A DNA stretch of 64,000 nucleotides from Antilocapra americana (GCA_007570785.1 ML660201.1:46614949-46678948), one strand, 5' to 3'; positions 22,860-38,083 are shown, numbered from the stretch's first letter. The notes: generated by a model not told the origin, from the letters alone. Numbers and translations are program-made.

Positions 22860-23076
22860 CGGACCTCTACAGCTCGCTCGTTCAGTGATTGGCTGAAGGA
22901 GCACTTCCGCAAGCACTTCCGCGTTCCGGCCCGCCCCGAGCTGCGTGACTGGCCGGGCTGGCCTAGCGCGAGTCCTCTCGGGAGTTGTAGTTCCTGAGGC
23001 CCTGCTGAGGACGCCGGGAAGAACCATTGGGCAGAGGCCAGGAGCGGCGGTTGTGTGTGTCGCGGCCGCTGTCACC
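22860..23076 (+). promoter_or_regulatory. NICN1: NICN1 promoter and 5' UTR, CpG-rich
   Basis: GC- and CpG-rich DNA lies just upstream of the NICN1 ATG. An inverted CCAAT box (ATTGG) is at 22888-22892. Two identical ETS/GABP-like ACTTCCGC elements lie at 22903-22910 and 22915-22922. GGGAGTTGTAGT at 22980-22991 is, on the minus strand, ACTACAACTCCC, the core of the ZNF143/STAF motif. No TATA box is evident. The start of transcription was not determined; it probably lies between about 22930 and 23040. This arrangement is typical of housekeeping promoters. Confidence 0.7.
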
Positions 23077-26012
23077 ATGTCCCGCGTGTCGGTCCCCTGC
23101 CATGTGAAAGGCACCGTGGCCCTGCAGGTGGGCGACGTGCGGACCTCCCAAGGCCGGCCTGGTGTGCTGGTCATCGATGTCACCTTCCCCAGCGTCGCGC
23201 CCTTCGAGGTGAGCAAGCCCTGTGGGCGCGACCGGGGCTCCTGGGCGGGGCTTATCTGGGAACTCGGGCGTGTCCCAGGCAATGATTCGTTTGCTGAAAG
23301 CCTCTGCGGTACCTCGCCCGTAATAATCAGTTAACCATTTCTTTATTCCTTTTGTTAACACATATTAATTAGAATGCAGTTTCCTCTTCTGTTCACTTCA
23401 ACATCTCTCCCCCAAGTCCAGAACGGTGTTAACACGGAAGTGCCAGAATAGTAGGCTAGGTGCTCGAAATAACAGTTTTGAACCAAGCAGAGGTACGAGG
23501 TGATTTTGTCCCTGGCCACTTGAATTACCCCCATACCTGCTGCCTGCCCATTCCAACAGACCCTGCTGTTCAACTCAAACCTCATCAAGATCTTCCCAGT
23601 GGCTGCAGTTTCCAGACTCCAGTTACACTTCCACATCTGCTGGTTGAGTGAATGGACACTGCAGGACCTCAACACAGGTCAAAGTCCACTTTCTAATGGC
23701 CTGACGTTCAGAGCCACTGTCTGTCTTTGCCCTCCTTGCCTCTTGGCCCCACCCACTTTGCCTGTAGTATGCGGTTCTTACTCAAGCTGTTCCTCTCTCT
23801 AGGCTGGGAGACTTCATTAAAGTGCCCAACCCTGGAAATCCTGATTCAGTAGGTCTGGGGTGGAGCCTGTATACCTATACTTAAAAAAATTCTTCCTCCA
23901 GAATGTTTTTTTTTTTGGCCCCACCACGTGGCCTGTGAAATCCTAGTTCCCAAACTAGGAATTGAATCCCAGCTCTGGCAGTGAAAGAGCTGAGTTCTAA
24001 CCACTGGACCACCAGGGAATCCCCTCCTTGATTAATTCTGATGAATATCCAGTAGCTGGGCTGAACCACTCTCTGTCACAGGCATGTGCCAGGTTCACTT
24101 CTTGGTGCTCCTTTGTATATGCCACTTTTACATTTTCTACCCTTTGACCGTTCACTTGAGGAACTCTTCTGTACATTTTCTGACTCCTCTAGAGTTAGGT
24201 AGGGATCTGACCTCTGGCAGCATCATGGACATGCGGCGAGACCTGAGATCATGGTTTGTTTGCATGATGTGTTCATTTAGACTGTGAGTTCTAGGAAAAC
24301 AAAGCCCCTGTGGGTTCTTATTGAAATTGTTAGATTGGTAGAAGAGTCCATTCCTCAGTGGAGGAAGAGGTGGTGCTTTTGAAACCCCTCCAGCCCTGGA
24401 CCTTGGTCTGATTTATTGTGGTGGGTTGTGTGTGCCCTAGTTGCAGGAGATCATGTTTAAGAATTACTACACAGCCTTTTTGACCATCCGTGTTCGCCAG
24501 CACACCTCAACACACACTCCAACCAAGTGGGTGACCTGCCTGCGGGACTATTGCCTGATGCCGGATCCGCACAGTGAGGAGGGAGCCCAGGAGTACGTAT
24601 CGCTGTTCAAGCACCAGGTCAGCTGGGACTCAGCATGGCCAGGGCAGCCCAGATGAGGGCTCCCAAGGGGCCTGGTGACTGGGCCAGGATACATGCACAA
24701 AGAGGGGTGGGCAAGGCTGGTCTGAGTTGTGGTTCTTTGGTAAGTGCCTTGGAGGAACTACTTTTCCTTCTCCAAGGCCTGGGGAGAAGGGGTCCTCTGT
24801 TCATTGCTGGTTGGCTCCTGGGCAGTGAGCTGGGGGCCTCTCTGGGTCTTTGTGTGTGCGTGTCTGTGTGTGTATGTGTCAGATGCTGTGTGACATGGCC
24901 CAAGTACTGGAATTGCGCCTGATTCTGCGACAGCCGTCACCACTGTGGTTGTCTTTCACGGTGGAGGAACTTCAGATCTACCAGCAGGGACCAAAGGTGA
25001 GTGACCAGCTTGGAGCTGTTGGCTGGCCCTTTCTCCACTGGGCTCCTAGCTATGGCTAGAAGGCCTGGGGGTGTGGATGGCAGTGGATGGGTAAGGATGG
25101 GGAGACTCAGAAGAAGTCCTTCAGGAAAATTAGCCAGGTGGGAATTCTGGAAGCTCATGATGCGAGGTGAGGGCACGTCCTCATATCCCCTGACTTTGGG
25201 GGCTACTTGCCTCTTTCATATCTGGGACTTTCATGGACCAGAATCTGCTTTTGACCCTGAGGTAGTCTATGTGCCCCTGGTCCTGAAGAGGATTTTCTCA
25301 GTGTCTGGGGCTCAGGGGCCCTTCTCTCTGTCATCAGGACCTTGGGCTCTGGTTCCAGGGTGCTCCTACTGTGCCCCACTCAGGGAAGTACCCTTTGCTT
25401 TGCAGAGCCCTTCCGTGACCTTCCCCAAGTGGCTGTCCCACCCAGTGCCTTCTGAACAGCCCACTCCCCTTCTTGAGGTAAGCCCTCGTCCTGGGTGAGA
25501 ACCATGTTTGAACAGCTCTGGTGTCCAACACAAGCCCAAGGGGACACCTTTCTCAAGAATCTGGGCTGGACCCGGGGCCCTTGGTTCACCCTGTGGGACC
25601 TCCCTTCTGGGATCTGAGGCATCTCTGTGTGGGGCTGGGCTGCCTACTGCGCATCAGGCCCCATCATCCTGTTTTACAAGTCAGCGGGGAATGTCATCTG
25701 GAGGGCCCCACAGCCCCGCTTGGCCTCTCTGGAGCTCTAAGGGCACTGCTGGGGAAAGACCCATGGCCACTGACCCCTCCTTCTGGAGCAGGGTCTCCCA
25801 GACCCCAGCAGGGTATCCTCCGAGGTCCAGCACATGTGGGCGCTGACAGAGATGATCCGGGCCAGCCACACCTCCCCAAGGATCGGCCGCTTTGACGTGA
25901 GTGATCGCTTCCCTCTGCGTGGCTCCCGGTGGCCTGAGCAGGTCAGGTCTGATGATCTTTTGTGTTGCAGGTGGATGGCTGTTATGACCTGAACTTGCTC
26001 TCCTACACTTGA
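23077..26012 (+). CDS. NICN1: NICN1, nicolin-1, six coding exons, 213 aa
   Basis: Coding exons are 23077-23208, 24441-24617, 24883-24996, 25406-25477, 25792-25896 and 25971-26012. All join in phase 0, each intron begins GT and ends AG, and the total is 213 codons plus TGA, the length of human nicolin-1. The protein begins MSRVSVPCHVKG and ends CYDLNLLSYT, and it follows the human sequence closely along its whole length. The ATG has A at -3 (caccATG) and lies in a CpG-rich first exon. Nicolin-1 is known as a non-catalytic subunit of the tubulin polyglutamylase complex, which adds glutamate side chains to tubulin. No signal peptide or membrane segment is seen. The gene runs in the same direction as AMT, about 1.7 kb upstream of it. 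Intron 1 carries an antisense CHR SINE, and the acceptor of exon 3 is preceded by TG repeats rather than a pyrimidine tract. Identity is secure; the boundaries are hand-read. Confidence 0.96.
23910..24024 (-). mobile_element. CHR-type SINE in NICN1 intron 1
   Basis: A T run followed by GGCCCCACCACGTGGCCTGT and ending CCACTGGACCACCAGGGAAT is antisense CHR. Confidence 0.87.
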
Positions 26013-27240
26013 GCCATGGCTCGTAGTCAAGACATTGGCCGTTCATGCCCACCCAGGCCTGGTTTGGACCCCCGTCAGAGGCTGAAGTGCTGTCCCTGTG
26101 CATTCCAAGTGTTGCCTGCATGCGCCTTCTGTCAGGACCACGTTCACAGAGTCAATATTCCTGGGGGCTCACTATGTTGCTTTAGCATGAGCTCCTAGAG
26201 GGGATGCACTCTGTCCTCAGCTGACTGCAACCTGAAATTCCTCCTCCCTAAAAACACTGAAGTTCTGTTGCTAAGAATCCTTCTGTGCCCTCTGTTTCCC
26301 TGCCAAGCTGCACGTTCCTGTCTTCTGCCTGCTCTTGCACCCAGAGTGCAGCGGGCTGGGGTCACCTCCCAGAACCTGGGAAGTCGGCTACATTAATAGC
26401 TTGGAAGCTTGAGGGAGAAACAAGAACCCCGTTTCTTCCTTCTGCATCTCCTAATGGTCTCTCTCCCTTGGTGTTACGCCCACAAAAAGAAAAATCCCTC
26501 TCTAAACCCTTCTGCTGCTCGCCTAGAGAGCCACACAGGGCTGGGAAGTTGGGCAGCCCAAGTCCCTTGGTCCCTGAGCTGGCTCCTGGATGTGTGTTCA
26601 AGTGTGTCTGCCTGCCTGTTGGGTCTGGGCGGGTGCCTCCAGCAAGGCTGTGGCCTGAAAATGAGTCCTGGGACCCGTCTGCCATCTGATGGAGCCCAAA
26701 GCACATCCTTGCCCCTCCTCCATTCACCCCCTCTACGAGCCACACTCAATGGGATGAGGGATCAACCTTGGTAGGGTGTGCGTCCGGGTGAGGGTTCTCC
26801 ATGGTGTTTTTTGAGAAGTTGAGGTTTCCTACAACCCCAGGCCAGCAGCTGAATAAGACAGGCTGTTTTCCTGAGAAAATCCTGCTTCTCTGGTTTTGCG
26901 TGGCTTTCTTCTGGGGGCTCTCTGGAGGCAGTTGGGCAATGTGTGTTGGACCTGGCCAACTGGATGTCTGTGGCTCAACAGCTTTCTGGGAGAAGGTCAG
27001 CCACCTTTTGTGGTCACCTTCTGCTCCCCACCATCAGAGTTCTTGCTGGTGGAATCTGGCTGCGGGGTCATTGACTTAGCTCCGTTCAGCTTTTGCTAGG
27101 AGGGTAATGATCAGTCTTGTGCTCAACTCCCTCAGTGTGTATGGACGGGGGGAGGTCCCTGGGATGGCAGACCTGCGCGACTGTGTCCCCAGCACAGGGC
27201 CTAGTGTGCAGCAAGATCAATAAACACCTGTGGAATGCAT
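26013..27240 (+). other. NICN1: NICN1 3' UTR with poly(A) signal
   Basis: After the TGA there is no further coding similarity until AMT. The first canonical AATAAA on this strand is at 27219-27224, so the last exon probably runs about 1.2 kb past the stop. A shorter transcript using a variant signal is possible. The extent is inferred from the signal only. Confidence 0.6.
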
Positions 27241-27631
27241 CCCCGTGCTGGCTATCTATGTTCGCCCAAGGAGAGAGCAGGAGACCCTCCCAGGAGGCCA
27301 GGTTACAGTGGTATTCTGCCTGACAGGCTGGCTCCACCCTCCTGTGCCTGCCCCACCCCTTCCCCTCCCCCTAGGTGACCTTACAGACCTGTTGTCCCAA
27401 ACTGATGACTCGGGCCTTTCAGCCCTTTGCAGAACTTCGGCCTTTTGGAAGCAGGGCAGTCAGCCAGGGGAGGTCTAGCCCCCAGCTCTATTTCTGAGTG
27501 GCTTCTCTGGCTCCCTGTCTGCCCTGATCAGATGGAAGAGGCGCCCGGGGCTATTTCCCTGCAAGAGGAGTCAAGGCACTGTGTGTGCTAAAGCCCCGCC
27601 TGCCCTTGGGGCTGCCCACTCCCGCTTGTGA

Positions 27632-31369
<3,738 letters not shown>

Positions 31370-32080
31370 GGATGACTGGGGGACGGGGCCCTTTTCTCCA
31401 GGAGCCTCACACTGGAGGGCATTCTACCAGGGGTTAGCCAGGAAGCTAAGGCAGAAACACACGCAGGGTGGGTGGCTAGGTGGGTGGTGGTTCTTGTCTG
31501 GGTGAGTGGGGACAAACCACCCGTTGCTGCCTCATCCTGTTGCCACTGTATCTTCAAGAGCGCATTTCTGAGTGATGGACCAGCCCACATGCCACTGACC
31601 CCTCCTGCCTGCTGGAGAAGGTCGGTTCTGGTATCTCACCCTTCCAAAAGGCTCACTTCAAGGAGGGAGAAAGCCTGCCCAACCTACCTCACCACGGTTT
31701 CTCACACGGCAGTGCCGGCTACCTCCTCTAGTTCACTGGCCATGAAGGCAAGCCATTGCCTCCCCCCGGGCAGGGATGTGATTCCTAACTCATAGAGGGT
31801 TGGCCCAGTAGCGCTGCGGGGCCCATGTGTAAACTTGGGGATGGCAGAGGCGGGCATGGATCCACTCTCTTACATTCTCCAGTTGGCCCAGTCTGCTGCC
31901 CAGTAGCTAGCCATGCCAGGCCAGCCTCACCAGCTGTTCTGAGCCCCAGGGCTCCTGTGGACAGGCTGGGCCTCCTCCCAGCTTGCCTTATCCTGGGCTG
32001 ACCTTCACCCCTGGGACTTATCATTGGACTCCATAGACTACTAAAAAAAAAAATTAAATGAGCTTCCTTCCTTCTTGTTC
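31370..32080 (+). other. AMT: AMT 3' UTR with ATTAAA signal
   Basis: Non-coding sequence follows the AMT stop. The first plausible poly(A) signal is ATTAAA at 32053-32058, directly after an 11-base A run. The TCTA 3' UTR begins on the opposite strand at about 32370, so the two transcripts probably end within about 300 bp of each other without overlap. Confidence 0.55.
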
Positions 32081-32364
32081 ACTAGAGTCTCTAGCTTCAT
32101 TGTTCTCTGTCCACAGGCTTCCTGGGGTGCCAGTCTAATGCTGGCCTGCCTGGCTGAGGCTCCGAGTGGGTTCCCCTTGAGGCAGACAGCTCCGTAAGAA
32201 CTAAAGAGGTGCCCCTATTAGGCACCATCACTGCTGGCAGGAAGCCAACATCCCCTCTCCACCTCTGCAAGTCTGGGTGCTCGGGCAGCGGCCCCCAGGG
32301 TGTTTCCTCCCCAGTTTCCGCGTTGCATGCACCCTCTGTCCTGTCTGAATAACCACACAGTTGA

Positions 32365-33607
32365 TGCACTTCCAGGTTTAATAAGCCACATCCTCAGTTG
32401 AGCGTGGGGTGAAACATGAGACCGATTTGTGAGTGTGGTGTTTGTTGTCAGTGGGCGGGCCCAGGGCTGCAGAACCATCATCCCACCACCAGTCCATGCA
32501 CGAGCTCAGCATAGCCCTACTCCAGTGCACACTGCAAAGATGGCCTAGGCTGCCAGATGGCAATGTGACATTTACCAGAGAGGAAGCAGGCAGTGGGACA
32601 CTGAGGTAGCTGCTGGCCCAGCAGAAGCAGGCAGAAGTATGACCATTCCGGAAGGAGGCAGGTCTGGGCCCACGCTGCTCATCTGGAGTTCCTGTGGCCC
32701 ACTGTGGAAGTGGCAGGGCTGCCTAGCGTACAGGCAGGATGAAGCTCCTCTGCTTCCGGGTACAGATGGGAAGTGAGGAGGCTGCAGGGCACGATAGGGC
32801 TGCTCTGCACTAGCTGCTTAGTATGTCCCTGTGATTGGTGGGGCACAGATCCACAAGCCCACAGGCACTTAGGCAGTGGGGATGGGAGGTCACCCCTGAG
32901 ACTCACCCTCTTTTAGGTACCCAGCTTCCTTCCGGGAGGGATTAAGAGGAGTATGAGTATGATGCTTGGGAAAAGAACTTACACAGCCCGACTCCCACCT
33001 GGAGGTCAAAAGAGGTGGGTGTTTGGTGCCTCCATCTCTGGAGGGTGCCAGCTGCCCCCTGTCTTATATTAGAATGGCCAGCTAAGTAGCCACAGAATAT
33101 AAGGCTGTGTCCAGGCCAGGATTTCCTGGCTCCCTGCCAGCAAAGCAAAATCAAAGAAATACAGCAAACTCAAGGTTCAGGTGAAAACAGACCTGCCTGA
33201 AAAATCTCAGAGGTGGTCAACCTCAGGTTCCCTCTCAGGGACAAATCTCTACAAGATCACATCCCAGGGGGATGGGAGGAGGAACAGGAAGACACCAAGA
33301 CAGAAAATGGACTGTTGGCCTCCCCAACCGCAGAGGCTTCTGAGCTGACCCCTGAAAGGAGGAGGAGGTCTTCTCTCCTTAAGGCACCCAGATCAGGGTA
33401 GAGGCAAATTCTTTACTGGCCCAATGCCTGGGGCTGCTGAAAGCAAGGCCAAGGCCAGTGGAGGCCCAGCCCTGCGAACACTGGGGTACACCCTGCCCCC
33501 AACCCCATCCCTTCTGCCATCGTCCCTGGGGTCTGGGCAGCAACAGGGCTCAGTGTGGGAGCCAGCAGACCCGGTGATGTCCCTGGAGACCCCTCTGCTG
33601 GCTTCCC
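32365..33607 (-). other. TCTA: TCTA 3' UTR with ATTAAA signal
   Basis: The minus strand has ATTAAA at 32382-32377, about 1.2 kb after the TCTA stop at 33608. No coding similarity was found in between. A 3' UTR of this size is plausible, but its end is inferred only from the signal. Confidence 0.5.
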
Positions 33608-35255
33608 TTATTCTCTGTGGGTTTTGAGAGGTTCATTTGCTGCTGTTTCCCTGAAAGTGACAGAAGAGAAGAGGAATTATTCCATGGATAGTACAACAGT
33701 CTACTTATGGGGGCTGAGCTGGGCTCAGGCCACACTATAACTTAGACCTCTCTGCTGAGCTTCCACAGCCCTCACTGGGGTGGGAAAGGGTCCACCACCT
33801 TTCACTTGCAGGCTTCTTCTTTCTCCTGCTTCACCATTTGGTGCATGGTGCTCCCATTCTTCACCAGTTGCCAGGGACAGAAACCTGTGCAGTGGCAGGC
33901 CTCCTAACTGGCCTTGTGCCCTCTCTATTGGATAGGGTGTTCCAGGTCCCTCCATGCTTCATGTTTGACCTCTGACGTCACAGCCTTGTCTATCCTTCCA
34001 GTGTGTCACCCTTGTTCTTGCCTCTGGGCGTTGTTCCGTGCATTCTCTTTGCTTGGTACACTGCCTTGCCTTTGCCCTCCATTTAGGTGTCTGACTTGGA
34101 AGACACCTGCTCTGACAGCCCTCACCTCTGCACCGCTGCCCACCCTCCCTTTAAATCTCTAGCTCCCCTCTGAGCAGGGCCTGGGTTGTTGTTGTTCTCT
34201 CAACCCAGTGGGGACCCTGCCATGTGGTAGGAGCTCAGAGATCACCTGAACGAATGCTCTGATCAGTGACTTCATGTTTTACACAGGAGGAGCTGATCCT
34301 GAGGAGGCCAGTTGGGGCACTAAGGACAGAGGGTCCTGCCTTTCCAACTGAGGGGCTTACAGTGGAGTGGAATCCTACAGCCTTGCCACTTCATCTCTGA
34401 AATTGTGACAATAATGCCATCTGCCCCACAGGTTACTGAACAGGTTATGGATGGGCTATTCAGACATCGGTGTCACAAAGCCTGAGGTCTACTGCAGGCC
34501 CTGGAATGTGCTGCGAATGCCACTAAGCTGGTGGACTCCTAGCCTGAGAACTCCCTTCCCCTGTCCTCAGCTCAGGTGTGGCTTCTGCCTACTAAGCGCA
34601 TGGGGTAGAAATCAGAATAGATTTACTCACCAGGAAGGGAAATGCGTGGAGCCATCAGGTGTGGATCCGTTCTGGCCGCCCAGACCTGGGGGCAGGAACA
34701 CATCCAGAAATGCAACAGGCTGGGGATGGGTATCTGAGGAGGCATCAGCCCAGGTGAGTGGTATTGTTTGATGGACAGAGTAGTGGAAGCCCTAAGGGAC
34801 TAATGGTGTTGTCTGATGGGGCGTTCAAAGAAATTTATACGTGATGGGTGGACTGGTGGGGTTTCCGGTATGAAGTGATATGTTGACATGGGTCAGGGGT
34901 ACAGCGTTAAGTTGTGATGAGGTTCTCAAGGGGTCAGTGGTAGTCTGGGGGGGGATTCGGGGGAGCCCAAAGGTACAGTCTATGGCGGGGGGGGGGTGTT
35001 GCCGGCCCACGGAAGTTGGTGGGGAGTCTCACCTGGGCGGTGATACAGCCCGGTCACCGTACTCCCGTAGAACCCCCACGCCAGCTGGATGCTCAGGAGA
35101 CTTAACACCAACCAAAGCAGCAGCAGCTTGAAGAGAGTCACGCGCATGTCTTGCGCCTCCCACTCCCGAAGGAACTCGCTGCCGAGGGCGCTCAGCGCGC
35201 CCAGCACCGTGGCCGGCAGAGCCTGCAAGGACTGCCCAGACCAAGGCTCCGCCAT
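33608..35255 (-). CDS. TCTA: TCTA, T-cell leukemia translocation-altered protein, three coding exons, 106 aa
   Basis: On the minus strand the coding exons are 35255-35033, 34685-34631 and 33650-33608. Introns are GT-AG with phases 1 and 0... read as CCA G|GT and TG|G at the two junctions. The product begins [20 protein letters not shown] and ends [10 protein letters not shown], matching human TCTA. A hydrophobic segment (about residues 41-63, rich in Leu, with a Lys at its start) is a single membrane span. The tail is polar and short. The protein is known from a leukaemia translocation and as a modulator of osteoclast formation; its biochemical role is unclear. The product is 106 residues against 103 in my memory of the human protein; the extra three fall in [10 protein letters not shown] near residues 19-28. 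An in-frame upstream Met exists 53 codons earlier, but the homology starts at MAEPW and that ATG has G at -3 and +4. The gene is head-to-head with RHOA. Confidence 0.95.
33970..34260 (+). repeat. L2 LINE 3'-end remnant in TCTA intron 2
   Basis: The text resembles the old L2 3' end: a cysteine/leucine-like CTTGCC...TTTGCCCTCC stretch, then a CCTGGGTTG/GGTAGGAGCTCAG ending. It is heavily diverged. The family assignment is by eye. Confidence 0.45.
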
Positions 35256-36260
35256 GACTGGCCGGCGCCTCACCCGGGGGACTGTCACCGTTGTCCCCAC
35301 TGCGCAAGCGTCTGGTCTTCCGGGCCCAAGTCTGCTAGTGCGCACGCGTAAACCTAGGCAAGGCGCGTCTACCTCGCCTGCGCGAAGAGTTGGCAGTTTG
35401 GGGCGGAGTATCAAAACCGCGCACGCGCACCTAGCCCCACCCTGCTAACTTAAAGGATGAGTGACTCGAGGAGTATAAAATAGCAACCAGGTCTTTTATA
35501 GCCCAGGAGTTCCCGTGATGCCCCACGCGGCTGCAATGATTGGTTAAGCGCCTTGCCTTTAGGGTGTGGACGCGCTCCTGAGCAATCGTGGCTGAGCAGG
35601 GAGTGCGCGCGCCTGCGCGGGGCCGCGACTAGGGCCGGCTCGAGCCCGCTGGGCACGCGGGGGCGCGCACGTCGCTCCCCGCCCTCTCGCCGCCGTCGCC
35701 GCCCGCTCTTGGTTTCTCGCGCTCCCCGCCCGTCGCTCTCCGTCGGTTGTCTCGTTAGTCAGCCGCCGCCTCCTCAGCCACCCGCCGTAGTCTTCGAGCT
35801 TGCGACTCGCAGACAGGCGTCCTCGGCGCGGAGAGGCCGGACTCGGAGTGGTCTCCTGAGGTGAGTGAGAGGGTTCCCTCCTGGCGCCGCGGCGCCCCGG
35901 GCCCGCCCGCCCAGCACTCATCCGGCCGCCCGCCGGCCGCCGCCCCGCCGCGGCCGCGCCCCACCTGCTGCTCTCGGCCGGCAGCGCCAGGACCCTGGCC
36001 CCTGACCCCGACTCCAGGCCTGGGACCCAGGCCCGGCTTCCCAAAGCGGCGGCCCCGCCCGCGCAGTCCCCGGAAGCGTGCCCCGCGGCCTCCCGCGCCC
36101 CTTCCCCCGCCCGGCCAGGCCTGCTAGAGCCCAAGCCGCCCGCCCGCGGTCCCCGTCGCTTCCTCTCTTAGGGCCGCGCCGGGCAGGGCGGGGGCTCAGA
36201 GCCGGGCCCCACGACCCGCCGGGCAGCCGGCCCCTGAGAAGCGCGCGTGGCTGTCGGAGT
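35130..36260. promoter_or_regulatory. Divergent CpG-island promoter between TCTA (-) and RHOA (+)
   Basis: About 1.1 kb is extremely CpG-rich compared with flanking DNA. It covers the first TCTA exon, the non-coding first RHOA exon and the start of RHOA intron 1. NRF1-like GCGCA elements occur at 35301-35310, 35339-35348, 35378-35385, 35419-35428 and about 35604-35620. An inverted CCAAT box (ATTGG) is near 35539. The TCTA ATG at 35255 and the RHOA exon 1 donor at 35860 are only about 600 bp apart, so one island probably drives both genes. Confidence 0.75.
35690..35860 (+). other. RHOA: RHOA non-coding exon 1 (5' UTR)
   Basis: A GC-rich stretch ends in TCCTGAG followed by a consensus donor GTGAGT at 35861. 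In human, RHOA lies head-to-head with TCTA and has a non-coding first exon separated by a very long intron from the ATG exon. Position, orientation and the donor all fit. The 5' limit is a guess. No RHOA coding exon was found in the rest of the window on either strand. The call rests mainly on synteny. Confidence 0.7.
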
Positions 36261-37935
36261 TGAAATGGGAAAGAAACTCTTTACAACTCCATTTTGGTTT
36301 TTGCATATAATGTGAAACATGAATCACCGTTTTATACTGCGTGAAGTCCAGTTATGTTCTGGGTATTTTCTTTTTTAACGCAGTATTCTTTGCGATTTTG
36401 TAAGTAAAGCGTAGTGTTGAAATCTTAGAGGTTAGGATTCTTCGGTATTGAAGGGAATTTTCCGGTTGAAAGGAACAATTTTTTTTCATGATTTAAACTC
36501 TGTAGGATCAAAATAAAGTAATAATTTGCTTAGTCTAAGTTGCTACCTTGATTAAGAATCATCTAAACATCTGTGCTTAGTTACCTATCAGATCCAATTA
36601 CAAGTTCATTAAATGGCACTATTTGCAGTCAGTTCGGTCAAAACCATGTTTAGTAGTTTATAATGGAAAATTGGCGTTCTTTTTACTTGGAGTTGGTTTC
36701 ACTCGTGTTTCTTAATAGTCCTGATTTAACATTTTACCTCTGTTGGTAACTTGTTTGACTCTTCTTGTGTTTGAAGTCTTTTTAAATCTTTCTTGCAGGT
36801 GTGTAATGGGATTATATTCCTACCAGATCTGAAGGGGGAAAAATACTTTTTTAAAAATGCTTTTAAAAGTTGTTTGTGGTGAGAATTTTTCTGCCACTTA
36901 GTGTCGCACACCCAGATGTGTAATGCTTATGTACCAGTGCTTGATTGTCACTTTAGACATGGCTCAATTGAGAGATGTTGTTTTGAGCATTTGGCACAAG
37001 TGACATTGTTTGGACTGAAACACAAGATTAGTTCTTAACTGTAAAGGATAATTAAAGATCTCTTTTGAGAAATTGTCTTAAGTAGTTCTTTTTTTTTTTT
37101 TTTTTTAGAGCACTGGTGGTTGGCTCTTGGAGACCTAAGATGTGTAAGATTAAAAAAAAAAACAAAAATATATATTATATGGAATTTGCTTTTAGTCAAA
37201 GTCTAGCCCTAGATTTATAGCCTCTGTTCTCATAAAAATCCATACTAGAGGCAAGAAGAGATTAGGAATCCACTAGTTTTTTTCATTGATGAAGAATTTT
37301 AGACCTGAAAGGAATCTTCAGGACTTGTAGTCCCAACCTCATTTGCAGATAGATAGGAAGCTGAGTCCCAGAGACTTCAGTAAACTTCGCACAGTTGTAT
37401 GTATAGTCAGGTGCCAGCCAGAACTATTTTCTCTGTAAGATCTTCTCCATGTCCTCCCAAACAGCTTGCTTAGAGTCAGCTAAAATTCAGGACTCAGCTT
37501 ATTCCAGCATTTCTCCTTTTATGTTTTGCTGGTTTTTTTTTTTAATGTATTGAGAGAATCTAAAATTTTTTCCAAGCAGAGTTCAGTTCTTTAGCTTTTC
37601 CTCTCCTTTCTGTAATTTGGATGGTCCTATAGCAGTTGATTGAAATAGGTTAATGAATATACAGTGTTTCTGCCTTGTATAGTTTCTGGTTTTAGATGTT
37701 ATGGCCTTTTTGATGGACCCAGCTTCTTCCAGAGGTAGGACCTGGCTCCCCTGCTCCAAATCCAATGTAATTAAGCCCTGATAAGTTGTAATAGGCAACT
37801 GTGGGCTCTCTTGACTATTGATTTGAGGTGGGATGGGGAGAAACAGCATGTATCAAGAATATAGTTTCATATGTATGTGGTAGTGGTTCTGTTGGAGTGT
37901 TTTCAGCCCTGATTCCTTGTTTGTCAGTTAACTCC
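36260..37935. other. RHOA intron 1, proximal part, mostly unique
   Basis: AT-rich sequence with few recognised repeats just downstream of the CpG island. No exon was seen. The low repeat content could mean regulatory DNA, but nothing specific supports it. Confidence 0.5.
37285..37400 (+). repeat. MIR-related fragment
   Basis: CCCAACCTCATTTGCAGATA, GGAAGCTGAGTCCCAGAGAC, with a diverged end. Confidence 0.5.
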
Positions 37936-37939
37936 TTTT

Positions 37940-38083
37940 TAAAAGTTTTACCTGGGAGACTTCCCTGGTGGTTCAGGGTTAAGACTGCAGATCCAGTGCA
38001 GAGGGCACAGGTTCAATTCCTGGTTAGGGAATTAAGATCCCATATACTTCATGGTGTGGCAGAAAAAAAAAAGTTTTAACTTG
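37940..38083 (+). mobile_element. CHR-type SINE in RHOA intron 1 with target duplication
   Basis: GACTTCCCTGGTGGTTCAGG head, GGTTCAATTCCTGGTTAGGG, and an A-run tail. AAAAGTTTTAAC-like sequence occurs on both sides (near 37940-37951 and 38071-38080). Confidence 0.87.

Noticed and set aside
22945..23334. 129-codon open frame over NICN1 exon 1 as a single-exon protein
   Set aside because: It reads through the GTGAGC donor at 23209. The homology stops there and resumes at exon 2 (24441).
34980..35414. TCTA starting at the upstream Met (35414) and continuing past the donor at 35032
   Set aside because: Similarity to TCTA begins at MAEPW (35255). Downstream the frame runs into intron 1, whereas exons 2 and 3 restore the known tail.
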